A stretch of 64,000 nt of DNA from Phycisphaerae bacterium (GTDB lineage Bacteria > Planctomycetota > Phycisphaerae > UBA1845): positions 1 to 64,000 of the forward strand of contig JABWBH010000012.1 in the NCBI GenBank assembly GCA_013360585.1, given 5' to 3'. A program made the position numbers and the translations under genes. The notes beneath the pieces were generated by a model that was not told the origin of the DNA, made no database searches, and saw only the letters and a program-made list of their open reading frames with translations. This document shows positions 26,948 through 36,020 of this stretch, piece after piece; the stretch's first letter is position 1, and the number at the start of each line of letters is the position of its first letter.

Positions 26948-26999
26948 CGCGCGATCGAACGCAAACCGCGCCGTTTCCTACGAACGACGGATCGCGCCG

Positions 27000-27656
27000 T
27001 CACGCGGACGGATCGTGCGGAAAGCCCTCCAGCGGACATCCTTCGCAGCGGGCCTTCGCGCGGCAATGCCGCTTGCTCAGTTCGACGATCAAGGCGTGAT
27101 ACTCGTGGTACACGTCGAGGTTGGCGGGCACCTTCTCGTGAAACCGAGCTTGCAGGTCGTCGTAGCCGTCCCGGCGGGTCGCCAACTGGTGCCGGACGAG
27201 AACGCGCCGGGTGTACGCGTCGATGACGAAGGTCGCATGCCTGCCTGCATAAAGCAGGATCGCATCGGCGGTCTCAGGACCGACGCCGTGGATGCGCAGC
27301 AGCGCCGCCCGCGCCTGCGGAAGGGGCAGGCCGAGCAAGGCTTCGAGCGAACCCGCGAACTCGCGTTGAACCGATCGAACGAATGCCTTGATGCGCCGGG
27401 CTTTAACGCGGAAGGTACCGGAGGAGCGGATGATTTCGGCGAGGTGGGGTTCGTTGATCGCGTCGAGGGCGGCGAGGTCGACGAGTCTCGCGCGATAAAG
27501 CGCCGCCAGCGCGCGTCGGACGTTCTCCCACGCCGTGTTCTGCGTCAGCACCGCTCCGAGCACGATTTCGAGGCGGGCCTGAGCAGGCGTCGCGGCGTCA
27601 CGGCTGACCGGCCACCAGCCCTGAGGCCCGAGCGCGTTTTTCAAGGTTTCGAACAT
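27000..27656 (-). CDS. HhH-GPD DNA glycosylase, endonuclease III-related (MagIII-like)
   Basis: The 218-residue product starts with LKNALGPQGWWPV and VLGAVLTQNTAWENVRRAL, marks of the endonuclease III-related subfamily that includes the 3-methyladenine glycosylase MagIII. The HhH is LRIHGVGPETADAILLYAG; the catalytic Asp lies in FVIDAYTRRVL. Where Nth has a Lys (for AP-lyase) this has Glu (GPETAD), so it is probably monofunctional. The iron-sulfur region shows only three Cys (C-x5-C-x2-C). The frame is open to 27785, but ATG 27656 fits the family start and leaves room for promoters. It is divergent from the CPBP gene. Confidence 0.85.
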   Translation of the reverse strand: MFETLKNALGPQGWWPVSRDAATPAQARLEIVLGAVLTQNTAWENVRRALAALYRARLVDLAALDAINEPHLAEIIRSSGTFRVKARRIKAFVRSVQREFAGSLEALLGLPLPQARAALLRIHGVGPETADAILLYAGRHATFVIDAYTRRVLVRHQLATRRDGYDDLQARFHEKVPANLDVYHEYHALIVELSKRHCRAKARCEGCPLEGFPHDPSA

Positions 27657-27783
27657 TCCGTCGAGCGTCAACCGGGCGCGGGAAGCGGTCGCGCCGTCGA
27701 GGGACGGGTCGCTGTTGCGACGACGGCGCGGTGCGGGTCGGCGTATTGCTTGCGACATGACGAGGGGGCAAGATACCTCCGTC

Positions 27784-28497
27784 ATGCAGCAACGTCGAAC
27801 GGATTCGACCGCCGCGCCGCCCGCGCCCGGTCCGGAGCGGGGTCTTTTCGTTCAACCCCTGACGGATCTGGTTGCGCTGCTGCCGTGGCTGCTCTTCCAC
27901 GCCGTGGTGACGCGCGTACATCCGACGGATGAGGCGATGTTCGGAGATTTTCGGCGATTCTCGCGGAGCGTCTCTCCGCAGGCGTGGTGGTTGCCCGGCG
28001 TCATCGTGATCGGCGTGCTGCTGCTGGCGCAGGTGGTGCGGGGGCGTCCGTGGAAGACGGGGGCGACGCAGGTTCTCACGCTGCACGTCGAGGCGGCGGC
28101 GTGGGCGCTTCCGCTGTGGGTCATCAACCGGGCGACGCTGCTTTCCGCGGAAGGTCTGGCGGTGCAGCCCTGGGCGATGCAGATCGCGCAGCGCGTCGGG
28201 GCGGCGATATATGAGGAATTCGTGTTCCGCGTGCTGCTGGTGACGCTGGTCGTCGGGCTGGGCGCGTCGTTGCTGCGGTTGCCCCGGGGGAAGGTCGCAC
28301 TGATTGCGATCGTCGCCGGCGGAGTGATGTTCTCCGCCTACCACCACCTCCCGGATTTCGCGGGGATGCTGGGCAGTCGCGTGTTTCTGTTCCGGTCGAT
28401 CGCCGGCGTTTATCTCGGCGCGGTGTACTGGTACCGAGGCTACGGCGCGGCGGCCGGGGCGCACCTCGTGTACAATCTTGGAGTTTCAGCCTTTTAA
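27784..28497 (+). CDS. CPBP family intramembrane metalloprotease
   Basis: The 237-residue integral membrane protein carries the three CPBP/Rce1 motifs: YEEFVFR (Glu-Glu...Arg), FSAYHH (Phe-x3-His) and AHLVYN (His-x3-Asn). At least five hydrophobic helices are visible. Family members cleave prenylated or leaderless peptides or act in self-immunity. No bacteriocin genes are adjacent, so its substrate is unknown. The start could also be ATG 27757; neither has a good ribosome binding site. Its 5' end would overlap that of the glycosylase gene if that gene started at 27785. Confidence 0.88.
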   Translation: MQQRRTDSTAAPPAPGPERGLFVQPLTDLVALLPWLLFHAVVTRVHPTDEAMFGDFRRFSRSVSPQAWWLPGVIVIGVLLLAQVVRGRPWKTGATQVLTLHVEAAAWALPLWVINRATLLSAEGLAVQPWAMQIAQRVGAAIYEEFVFRVLLVTLVVGLGASLLRLPRGKVALIAIVAGGVMFSAYHHLPDFAGMLGSRVFLFRSIAGVYLGAVYWYRGYGAAAGAHLVYNLGVSAF

Positions 28498-28524
28498 GCC
28501 GCGGTGGGAAACGGCGCAGCGTGG

Positions 28525-29925
28525 TCAGCGCCGTGGCGCGACGGCGTCACCGCCGCGCGGGTCGAGCCACGTTCCCAGGACGTCCGACAGGCGCCATCCC
28601 GGGAAGATCGGCAGGCGTCCCAACGCCGCCCTCCACCCCTGGCGAGGGGGTTCGCTGATATCCTGCGCCATCCTCCGGGCGACGCGGGCGATCGTCTTCG
28701 CGGGGAGGGTCGGCATATCCAGCACGCTTCGATCCTCCGCGAAGCACACCTCGCCGCGGTTGCTCATCCAGCCCATCTCCTCCGCGATGCCGGCTGCCCT
28801 GGTATTCGGAAAGGGGTAGTAGACCCTGACCTGAACGAAATCCGGTTTGAGACGGCGGTTGAGGCGGACGGTGTCGGACTCGGTGATCTCGCTGCTGTAA
28901 GGCGCGCCGACGTAGTTGATGCTGCGCGTGCGGATTCCGCGGTCGCCGAGCAGTTCGAAGGCTCGCTCGATCTGGCGGGCGCTGGTGTCCATCTCGAGGA
29001 TTTCGTTGCGGATGAAGTTGCTGCCGCTGACGATCTCAATCTCGGCCTCGTCGCACCCGGCCGCGTCAAGCGCCTCGACCGTCGGTTCGTCCACGCTGTT
29101 GGCGCGGAGGTGACAGGAAAACGGCAGTCCGCATCGGTGGGCGTAGACGTCGGCGAACGATTCCAGCCAGGCGTAGTCGAGGGCGAAGGCGTGATCCGGA
29201 AAACGCAGGCGCTGCGTCTCGGGGAAGTTCATGCACAACTCGTCGATCTCGTCGCAGACGTGGTCCGGCGATCGGCGGCGGACGAACCCGGGCGGGTCAT
29301 CATGCAGCCCGCGCAGCGCGTCGTTCGTGCAGTAGGCGCAGCGCATCGGACACCCCCGGCTCGTCACGATGTCGAAGCAGGGGTGCGACGGCGGATATCC
29401 GAAGATCGACCGGTCCGCCGGGGGAAGCGCGTCAAGGTCGTCGATCAGGGGGGCGGGGCGGAACGTCGCCGGACGCCCCTCGCTGCGGAGCATGACGCCA
29501 GGGACGCGACTGTCCGACGCGGAGCCGCTCAGCCCCGAGCGGACCCAGCCGCGGAACGCTTCCTCGACTTCGCCGACAATGACGGCGTTGACGGCGGGCA
29601 TGCTCAGCGCCGTCGAGGGCATCAGCGTGGCGAACGTTCCGGCGGCGACGATCGGTGGCGGACCAGTCTCGGCGAGCGCCCCGAGCGTCCTCCGCGCCAG
29701 ATCGACGGCGGTTCCGTCGATGTGGACGAGGACGACATCGGGACAAGCCTCCTTCAGCGCCGCGCCCAGCGCGGCGGCGTCGAAGTGCGTGACGGGAATC
29801 AGCCGGGTCGTATGCCCGTCTGCCTTGAGCATCGCCGAAAGCACGCCGAGGGACGCCTCGTAGCGCGGTCCGACCGGTTCGCCCGGCGGTCGGCGGTAGC
29901 ATTGCAGGAACAGGACGCGGCTCAT
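28525..29925 (-). CDS. B12-binding-type radical SAM protein
   Basis: The 466-residue product has an N-terminal Rossmann-like B12-binding-type domain (VLFLQCYRRPPGEPVGPRYEASLGVLSAMLKADGH ... VVLVHIDG ... IVAAGTFATLMP) and a radical SAM core with the CxxxCxxC cluster TSRGCPMRCAYC at about residue 190. The His of DxHxxG is absent, so cobalamin would bind base-off without His. Later motifs (FSCHLRANSVDEPTVEALDAAGCDEAEIEIVSGS and YYPFPNTRA) match BchE/HpnJ-like enzymes that act on lipids or tetrapyrroles. The gene stands alone; the substrate cannot be named. Confidence 0.88.
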   Translation of the reverse strand: MSRVLFLQCYRRPPGEPVGPRYEASLGVLSAMLKADGHTTRLIPVTHFDAAALGAALKEACPDVVLVHIDGTAVDLARRTLGALAETGPPPIVAAGTFATLMPSTALSMPAVNAVIVGEVEEAFRGWVRSGLSGSASDSRVPGVMLRSEGRPATFRPAPLIDDLDALPPADRSIFGYPPSHPCFDIVTSRGCPMRCAYCTNDALRGLHDDPPGFVRRRSPDHVCDEIDELCMNFPETQRLRFPDHAFALDYAWLESFADVYAHRCGLPFSCHLRANSVDEPTVEALDAAGCDEAEIEIVSGSNFIRNEILEMDTSARQIERAFELLGDRGIRTRSINYVGAPYSSEITESDTVRLNRRLKPDFVQVRVYYPFPNTRAAGIAEEMGWMSNRGEVCFAEDRSVLDMPTLPAKTIARVARRMAQDISEPPRQGWRAALGRLPIFPGWRLSDVLGTWLDPRGGDAVAPRR

Positions 29926-30326
29926 GCGTCGCTCCGGTGCGGGTCAGCGCGGTTGAACGTGCCGCGGAACGGTCGTCTCGAACCCCGGTAACGGTGTTGG
30001 GCGGACCCTGTCGAACCCGCGTGCAAACCCTGGAACGATGCTTCTTCCCACTCCCGGCCTCCCCCCATCTGAGGCGCCCAGGTGCGGGGCCGGCGCCCTT
30101 CTGCGATAAGCGTAGACACTTGATTCGCCCAATTCAAGCGCGGAAGCGTAAATCCGCCGCCAAGAAAGTCTCCCCGCCCCTGTTTCGCTCCTGCGGGACC
30201 GTGATCGCCACGATGACGATGACGCCGGTTTGGCGCTTTCACCTCGGATGCGAACTCGCTAGGATGCTCCGCTTCCGCCCGATCGGGATCGGGTGGATCA
30301 ACCAGGTTCACACAGGGATTTCAGCA
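29926..30326. other. intergenic stretch between divergent genes
   Basis: About 400 bases between the radical SAM gene (minus) and the LolA-like gene (plus), so promoters of both should lie here. Open frames have no ribosome binding site with a plausible product. No convincing promoter pair or structured RNA was recognised. Confidence 0.45.
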
Positions 30327-31064
30327 ATGTTGCGCACAAGATCGGCGGGGTATGCATTGGTGATCGCGGGGCTGATCGGCGGGGTGTCCCGCGCCGAAAC
30401 GATCGAGGAGATCGAGAAGAAGCTGACGGAGGCGTATGCGAAGGTGACCAGTTACACGGCGAAGGTCACGGTGGACATGAACATGGACACCGGCGACGGC
30501 AACCGCACGACCTCCAAATCCGAGTCCACGATGGAGTGGATGCGCAAGGGCGACAAGGTGCTCATGCGCGCGGACTCGAAGACCTCAACGACCGCCAACT
30601 ACGGCGGACAGGAAATGAAGATGGACAACGTCGGCACGATGATCTGTGACGGCGAGTTCCTTTACAGCGTTTCCGAAATGATGGGGCAGAAGTCGGCCGT
30701 GAAGATGGCCTACGACCCGAAGGCCGCCGGCGACGTCGCGGGCATGTTCAAAACGCTGCGGGAGCAGGCCGAGTTGAAGGTGCTTCCGGACGAGAAGGTC
30801 GGCGACGAGGACTGCTACGTCATCGAGTCGACGCCGAAGTCGACCGGCGCCAGCCCGATGCCCGGGGGCGGTGCGATGCGCATGTACTTCAGCAAGAAGT
30901 CCGGCATCAATCTCAAAGCCGTCGCTCTCGACGACAAGGGCAAACCCTTCAGCACGACGCTGACGACCGACGTGAAGATCGGGGCGAGCATCGCCGCGGA
31001 CCGCTTCGTCTTCAAGGCGCCTGAAGGCGTGCAGGTGATGGACATGACGAAGCAGCAGCCGTAA
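30327..31064 (+). CDS. LolA-like exported protein
   Basis: The 245-residue product has a signal peptide (SAGYALVIAGLIGGVSRAE) and a mature part of the LolA/LolB-like lipoprotein-sorting fold: a helix (TIEEIEKKLTEAYAKVTSYTAKVTVDM) followed by antiparallel strands with GDKVLMRADSK, MICDGEFLYSVSEMMGQKSAVKM and DCYVIESTPK. Many planctomycete genomes carry several such proteins beside the true LolA. Periplasmic binding of a lipidated or hydrophobic partner is likely but the ligand is unknown. It is followed by a terminator hairpin and stands alone. Confidence 0.75.
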   Translation: MLRTRSAGYALVIAGLIGGVSRAETIEEIEKKLTEAYAKVTSYTAKVTVDMNMDTGDGNRTTSKSESTMEWMRKGDKVLMRADSKTSTTANYGGQEMKMDNVGTMICDGEFLYSVSEMMGQKSAVKMAYDPKAAGDVAGMFKTLREQAELKVLPDEKVGDEDCYVIESTPKSTGASPMPGGGAMRMYFSKKSGINLKAVALDDKGKPFSTTLTTDVKIGASIAADRFVFKAPEGVQVMDMTKQQP

Positions 31065-31130
31065 CGCCGCAACCGGTGCCGCCCGCACGACGATGCGGCA
31101 TCCGGCGGATGAGCGAACTGAAGCGCATGC

Positions 31131-31167
31131 GGGGCGGCCTGATCAATCAGGCCGCCCCACCGCTTTT
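31131..31167 (+). terminator. bidirectional terminator between convergent genes
   Basis: A perfect 12-bp stem (31131-31142 with 31147-31158) closes a TCAA loop and is followed by ACCGCTTTT. It lies 67 bases after the LolA-like stop and 34 bases beyond the convergent gene's stop. Confidence 0.75.
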
Positions 31168-31200
31168 CGCCCCGTGCCCCCAGCCGTATCAGCTCCGCGG

Positions 31201-32409
31201 TTACTGCTCGCGGAGCACTTCGTTGATCATCCGCTGAATGTCCTGAGGCTGAAACTGCGTTCCCGTGCTCATCGGCGGGACGTGATACTCATCCACGCCG
31301 CCGAAGAAGCTCAGCAGCGGGATGCCCGCCGCAAGATCGGCGACCGACCCCGTGAAAACGTCGCTGCTTTGACGCAGGGCGACGCGGTCCGCATGCGCCT
31401 GCATCATCGCGTGAAGGTCGAGCACCGGCGCGGAATTGAAGTGCGGGACATCCGCCGTCAGGTCCGCTGTGTTGTAAATCGCCGTGTATCGGGTCTGACC
31501 GTCCTCGCCGACGAATTCGGGACCGCGATAAAGCAGCCCGTCCGCCCACGCGGCGCGCATGCGCGTCAGTTCCGCCCAGTCCGGCGGGTACGTGATGATC
31601 CGATTCCAGATCGCCGGATCCTCACCCCAGCGGGCCAGGCACGACTGCTCGTAGGCGGCGAACTGCGCGTCAACCCGGACAGGTCCGCTGCGCAGCCCGA
31701 TGCCCACCTCCAGATTTGTGCCGGCGTCGGAGGAGGGATGCGGAGGTTCCGATGTCGCGGGGGCTGCGCTCTGCGCGGCGGCTTGCCGCGTTGTCCCGTC
31801 AGCAGGTGTTCCGTCGTTCGTTCCCAGATCCGAAATCGTGTGCGGTGTCGAACGACGGGCCGGGCCTGCCGCCACCGCGGTCGGCTGCGAACGTGCCTGA
31901 GCCTTGACGACCTCAAGGGACGCGCGAAGCGCATCCCGGTCGGCATCCGTCGGAAGCGCGGCGAGCTTGTCCAGCGCGGCGTTCGCGGCCGTAACGGCAT
32001 CATCAACGCGCCCCTGCGCAAGACGGGCGCGAGCCCTCAGCAGTCCCAGGTGAATCTCGCCGATCGCCAGTTCCGACTCCGCCCGCGCCTGCGCCTTCAG
32101 CGCCGAAAGCACGGCGGCCTCATCCGGGGTTAACGCCCCGCGAGCCTCCTTGACGGTGTAGTATTCCAGGTCCAGCGCTTCACCCGGACCCCCGCGCGTG
32201 CGTTCGCGCTCCAGCAGCAGGAAGGCGTCATCCAACTGACCGGCCTCTCGCAGCACGCGGCTTGCCTGAATCACCGCGGCCCGCGGGTCGGCTGCGTAAG
32301 TCTGGATTCTCGACGGCGCCTCCTCTGGTCTCGCCGCCCCCCGGACCACCTCTGCGCTCAGCAACCCCAACGCCAGCGACCCACAGATTCCCGCAATTCC
32401 TCGGACCAT
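31201..32409 (-). CDS. exported helical-repeat protein of unknown function
   Basis: The 402-residue product begins with a signal peptide (GICGSLALGLLSAEVVRGA). Residues about 40-170 are helical and TPR-like (AAVIQASRVLREAGQLDDAFLLLERER ... AIGEIHLGLLRARARLAQGRVDDAVTAANAALDKL). A Thr/Ala/Pro-rich linker of about 60 residues leads to a C-terminal region with several aromatic residues (YPPDWAELTRMRAAWADGL ... LLSFFGGVDEYHVPPMSTGTQF) that I do not recognise. GGGAGGA precedes the ATG. Likely a periplasmic scaffold; no partner is evident. Confidence 0.7.
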   Translation of the reverse strand: MVRGIAGICGSLALGLLSAEVVRGAARPEEAPSRIQTYAADPRAAVIQASRVLREAGQLDDAFLLLERERTRGGPGEALDLEYYTVKEARGALTPDEAAVLSALKAQARAESELAIGEIHLGLLRARARLAQGRVDDAVTAANAALDKLAALPTDADRDALRASLEVVKAQARSQPTAVAAGPARRSTPHTISDLGTNDGTPADGTTRQAAAQSAAPATSEPPHPSSDAGTNLEVGIGLRSGPVRVDAQFAAYEQSCLARWGEDPAIWNRIITYPPDWAELTRMRAAWADGLLYRGPEFVGEDGQTRYTAIYNTADLTADVPHFNSAPVLDLHAMMQAHADRVALRQSSDVFTGSVADLAAGIPLLSFFGGVDEYHVPPMSTGTQFQPQDIQRMINEVLREQ

Positions 32410-32802
32410 CTCGATCCTCCCGCCTTGATCGTTGCCCTTCCGTCGACTCCCGGAGGCGTTCCCGCTGTGGTATGAATCGGATCATGATCGCTCGCCCCGA
32501 ACATTATTGGTCCAGACCAGCAGGCCGATCAACCGACCTCCCGTCGTCAAATTGAATCGGTCAGCCCAAGGAATCCACGTCGGTTTGATGCAAACGCAGC
32601 GAAATGAGACCGGCATTCGCTCCCCTGCTTAGGGGGACGGGATCATCGGGCGTTCCGGGGAGAATAAATCATCAACGATCATGGGGGCGATTACCTGAAA
32701 AAGCACCTACTTCCTGTAATACCCCCCTTTTAAGACCGCCGTGTGAGTTCTGGAAAGGCTTCCTAAATCTGAGGCATTTTTCTGTCGGATGGGCATATTT
32801 TT
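32410..32802. other. intergenic stretch, relatively AT-rich
   Basis: Together with the promoter just downstream, about 470 bases between divergent genes hold no supported gene. From about 32640 the base composition is clearly richer in A and T than the surroundings. Short open frames here have no ribosome binding site and no recognisable product. Confidence 0.45.
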
Positions 32803-32831
32803 CTGGCAACTCGCTCAAAGTCCCCTATAAT
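32803..32831 (+). promoter_or_regulatory. candidate sigma-70-type promoter
   Basis: CTGGCA at 32803-32808 (four of six matches to the -35 consensus) and a perfect TATAAT at 32826-32831 are separated by 17 bases. The start codon of the DUF2617-like gene follows at 32878. Confidence 0.6.
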
Positions 32832-32877
32832 TGGTGAGTACGGCGGCAAGGATGCTGGCGCCGGCCTCTAACCTAGG

Positions 32878-33456
32878 ATGCGAGTGCAAAAAGTGGAACG
32901 TGGACAGACTCAACTACGTGTAGATGACCTTCATTTTTATCTGTATGAGCGGACGCTTCATCCGGAACTCTTTCAGATAAATAAAATTGCGCGCCTGCAG
33001 CAGCGGCGGTATTCGGCGGAAATCTGGGCGCTCGGGCTTGCGCACCTCGTGACGTTTCAGTTCGAGAGCGGCTTCGTCACCGAGTTGGTCTGCCCGCACA
33101 ACGAAATCCTGCCGAAAGGCGGGCTTTCGACCAGCTTCCGGTTCCGCGGCGAGCGTGATCACACGCAAACGCTCGACAACGGGCTGACGTACATTCTGTC
33201 GAGCCAGGTCGAGCGGTTGACGCCGCAGGTGTTCCCGTCCACGCATCGGGATCTGGTGCGGCACGCGCAGCGCAAGGGTCTGTTCGTAACGTTCCCGGAT
33301 CTGGAGATCGACGGCGTCGCGCCTTTCACCTACGTCGACTACGAGGCGCGGGACCACGAGTTCCACGTCTACGCGTATCACTCCTTCCCGGACGATCTGA
33401 CGATCCTGAAGACGCAGTCGATCTTCGAGCTTCAACCGGAGCGGCGCTCGCGGTAG
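32878..33456 (+). CDS. conserved hypothetical protein, possibly DUF2617 family
   Basis: The 192-residue soluble protein shows LHFYLYERTLHPELF near the start, ITSxGH-like IWALGLAHLVTFQ, and VDYEARDHEFHVYAYHSFPDDLTILKTQSIFE near the end. The FYLYERTLHPELF phrase recalls DUF2617 proteins of planctomycetes; this is from memory of the family and moderately sure. No catalytic motif or membrane segment is visible. It has a good promoter upstream and runs towards purC on the opposite strand. Confidence 0.65.
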   Translation: MRVQKVERGQTQLRVDDLHFYLYERTLHPELFQINKIARLQQRRYSAEIWALGLAHLVTFQFESGFVTELVCPHNEILPKGGLSTSFRFRGERDHTQTLDNGLTYILSSQVERLTPQVFPSTHRDLVRHAQRKGLFVTFPDLEIDGVAPFTYVDYEARDHEFHVYAYHSFPDDLTILKTQSIFELQPERRSR

Positions 33457-33493
33457 AGGCGGACGTCTCGGGACGCGGCGCCTGCGTTCACGA

Positions 33494-34393
33494 TCAGCGA
33501 CCCGCGATCCGATCGACGGCTTCGGCGTATTTCAGTGCGGTATTGCGCACGATCTCCTCAGGCAGCGTCGGACCGGGGGGCGTCTTGTCCCACCGGCCTT
33601 GCTCGACGAGCGTCGTCAGGTAGTTGCGGACGTACTGCTTGTCGAAGCTGTCCTGATCGCGTCCCGGCTCATACCGGTCGGCCGGCCAGAAGCGAGAGGA
33701 ATCCGGCGTGAGCACTTCGTCGATGAGAATCAGTTCACCGCCGCGCTGTCCGAATTCAAACTTGGTGTCGGCGATGATGATGCCGCGCGACGCGGCGAAT
33801 TCGGCGGCGTGAAGGTAGATCGCCAGGCTGCGGTCGCGCAGCGTCGTCATCACGTCGGCGCCGACCAACTCGCAGGCCCGCTCGAACGAAATGTTCTGAT
33901 CGTGCCCCACCTCCTCCTTCGTCGCGGGCGTGAAGATCGGTTCAGGGAGTTTCTCGCACTGGCGCAGTCCTTTCGGAAGCGCGATCCCGCAGACGGCGCC
34001 GGTCTTCCGGTATTCACTCCAGCCGCTGCCCGCCAGATAGCCGCGGACGACGCATTCGATCGGAACGACCTTGGTTTTCCGGCATCGGATTGTGCGGCCG
34101 GCGAGTTCCGGCAGGTGCGCTTCCAGTCCCGCCGGAGCGCGATTTCGGATGACCTCGATCAGGTGGTGCGGGGTGATCCGATCAAGCTGTCCGAACCAGA
34201 ATTCGGACAACCGGGTGAGCATTTCGCCTTTCCCGGGGATCGGCGTGGGAAGGACCACGTCGTAGGCACTGATCCGATCGGTGGCGACCAGCAGCAGTTC
34301 ATCGCCGAGGTCGTAGACGTCGCGGACTTTTCCCCGCCGGACGGGAAGGTCGCCGATCTGGGTTCTGACCACCGGTTCACGTAGCATGCTCAT
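33494..34393 (-). CDS. purC: PurC, SAICAR synthase
   Basis: The 299-residue enzyme joins CAIR and aspartate with ATP in purine synthesis. Motifs: RRGKVRDVYDLGDELLLVATDRISAYDVVLP, KVVPIECVVRGYLAGSGWSEY, NISFERAC, and IIIADTKFEFGQRGGELILIDEVLTPDSSRFW. Length fits the long (eukaryote/planctomycete) form. The ATG at 34393 has GAGGAA nine bases upstream; the frame extends upstream without sense and overlaps the next gene's region. guaA, another purine gene, is at the right end of the window but far away. Confidence 0.96.
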   Translation of the reverse strand: MSMLREPVVRTQIGDLPVRRGKVRDVYDLGDELLLVATDRISAYDVVLPTPIPGKGEMLTRLSEFWFGQLDRITPHHLIEVIRNRAPAGLEAHLPELAGRTIRCRKTKVVPIECVVRGYLAGSGWSEYRKTGAVCGIALPKGLRQCEKLPEPIFTPATKEEVGHDQNISFERACELVGADVMTTLRDRSLAIYLHAAEFAASRGIIIADTKFEFGQRGGELILIDEVLTPDSSRFWPADRYEPGRDQDSFDKQYVRNYLTTLVEQGRWDKTPPGPTLPEEIVRNTALKYAEAVDRIAGR

Positions 34394-34559
34394 GCTGATA
34401 TTCCTCGTAAGCGGCGCGTTCCTCGACGGCGCCACGTTCGCGTGGCATAATAAGCTCAGGGTCGTACTCGTCCATCCCCAGCGCGGATCGCCTACGAGGG
34501 CGGCCCGGGGTTCCCGCGGGGGCGACGATTCCGCGGTCGGGAGATCTGCACGCATACTG

Positions 34560-36020
34560 ATGCTGACGTTTGCCGTTCATCTGGAAAGCGACGGGTCCGG
34601 ACCGCGGGCGCCTCTTCCCGGCGTCCACCTGATCGGGTCGGACGACGTTCCGCTGCGCGCGGAAATCACGTACCGGGACGGACTTCTGACCTGCCGGAAG
34701 CGCGCCGCCGGGCCTGCGGGCTTGACTGTGTTGTGGCCGATCGAGGGAGTCGGGCGGTTTCTCCTCGAAACCGCGCGTCTGATGGAAAGAACGAAGCCCT
34801 ACGTTCTTCAACTGGAGTTGGCCCGCGGGCGCCTCATCCGTCTGTTTCAGAAGGTGGAGGAGTGGGGTCTGGCGGATCTCGACAAAACGGGCGCCTTCTC
34901 CACGCAACTGGCCGCGGCCCGCAAACTCCTGCTCGAGGGCATGCTCGCCGAGTCCGAGCGCGAGGCGGCGCGGCTGGGCGATCAGGCGGTCGCCGCCGCC
35001 GTCCGTCTCAGCGAGGAAATGACCGCGGCTTATTCGAGCGCTGCGCTCGAACGCCGGCGGTCGGCGCAGACCGGCGCCCGGCATTGGCTCGGCGTCACCC
35101 TGAAAGTGCAGGAGGACGGTTCGTTCTCACCGCCTCTTGAAGGGGTGGATTTCACGACGCTCGCCCTGCCCTGGCGCGTCCTTGAACCGGCGCACCAGAA
35201 GGTCTTGCTGAAACCTGCGGATGACGCCTTCGCCGCACTCGGAGCGAAGAAGGCGCCGGTGCGCGTCGGTCCCGTGCTGGATCTGTCCCCGGAAGGCGCG
35301 CCGCCCTGGTTAAACCGGTTTGAGGCGGATTTCGAGGGGATGCGCGACGCCGCGCACGACCACGTCAAGCGCGTCGTCAGCCGGTATGCCTCGCGCGTTC
35401 ACTCCTGGGTCATCGTGTCCGGTTTGAACGCCGGGACGACGCTTCCTTTGACGTTTGAGCAAATCATGGAGCTGACGCGGATGTCAGCCGCCCTGGCCAA
35501 GCGTCTCGCCCCCGCCAGCCAGGTGCTGATCGAGATCGCCGCACCCTGGGGGGAATACTACGCTGACAACCCGCGCAGCATTCCCCCCAACCTTTATGCG
35601 GAGATGGTCACGCAGAGCGGCGTCGCGTTTGACGGATTCTGCATCGACCTGCGCTACCGTTACGGATTGAGGGATTTCTTCCAGATCGCAACGATGCTGG
35701 ATCGTTTCAGCGTGTTCAACAAACCGGTGCATGTCACCGGCGTGCAGGCGCCGGCGGCCGCGTCCCCGGAGTGGATCGAGACGCACGGGTACTGGTCCCG
35801 TCCCTGGAATGAGACCACGCAGGCGGCGTACGTGCGTCGGTTTGTCGAGGTGGCGATGGGCAAGCCGTTCGTCGAGTCCGTCTGCTACGGACCGGTGGAC
35901 GACGCGGCGTCGCCGGGCGACCCGCCGTGCGGTTTGCGTAATTCGAAGGGCGTCGCGCGACCCGCGCTGCGGGCGTGGTCGGCGTGCCGCGGCGCCCCCC
36001 CCCCTGCTCGCGGCGCATGA
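34560..36020 (+). CDS. GH10-like (xylanase-fold) protein, probably not a glycosidase
   Basis: The 486-residue product resembles a planctomycete group annotated as glycoside hydrolase family 10: an N-terminal beta domain and helix (LARGRLIRLFQKVEEWGLADLD ... LLLEGMLAESEREAARLGDQAVAAAVRLSEEMTAAYS), then a barrel. GH10 enzymes carry catalytic Glu in W..VNE and in TELD. Here the matching strands read VHSWVIVSGLNAG and KPVHVTGVQAP, with no Glu, so glycoside hydrolysis is unlikely. There is no signal peptide. The 3' end contains a run of ten C (35995-36004), and the TGA overlaps the ATG of the ComEA-like gene. Start uncertain. Confidence 0.65.
   Translation: MLTFAVHLESDGSGPRAPLPGVHLIGSDDVPLRAEITYRDGLLTCRKRAAGPAGLTVLWPIEGVGRFLLETARLMERTKPYVLQLELARGRLIRLFQKVEEWGLADLDKTGAFSTQLAAARKLLLEGMLAESEREAARLGDQAVAAAVRLSEEMTAAYSSAALERRRSAQTGARHWLGVTLKVQEDGSFSPPLEGVDFTTLALPWRVLEPAHQKVLLKPADDAFAALGAKKAPVRVGPVLDLSPEGAPPWLNRFEADFEGMRDAAHDHVKRVVSRYASRVHSWVIVSGLNAGTTLPLTFEQIMELTRMSAALAKRLAPASQVLIEIAAPWGEYYADNPRSIPPNLYAEMVTQSGVAFDGFCIDLRYRYGLRDFFQIATMLDRFSVFNKPVHVTGVQAPAAASPEWIETHGYWSRPWNETTQAAYVRRFVEVAMGKPFVESVCYGPVDDAASPGDPPCGLRNSKGVARPALRAWSACRGAPPPARGA
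35995..36004 (+). repeat. ten-base C homopolymer within the GH10-like gene
   Basis: An uninterrupted run of ten C lies five codons before the stop. A slip of one base would change the last residues and the overlap with the following gene. It may also mark a sequencing uncertainty. Confidence 0.7.
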
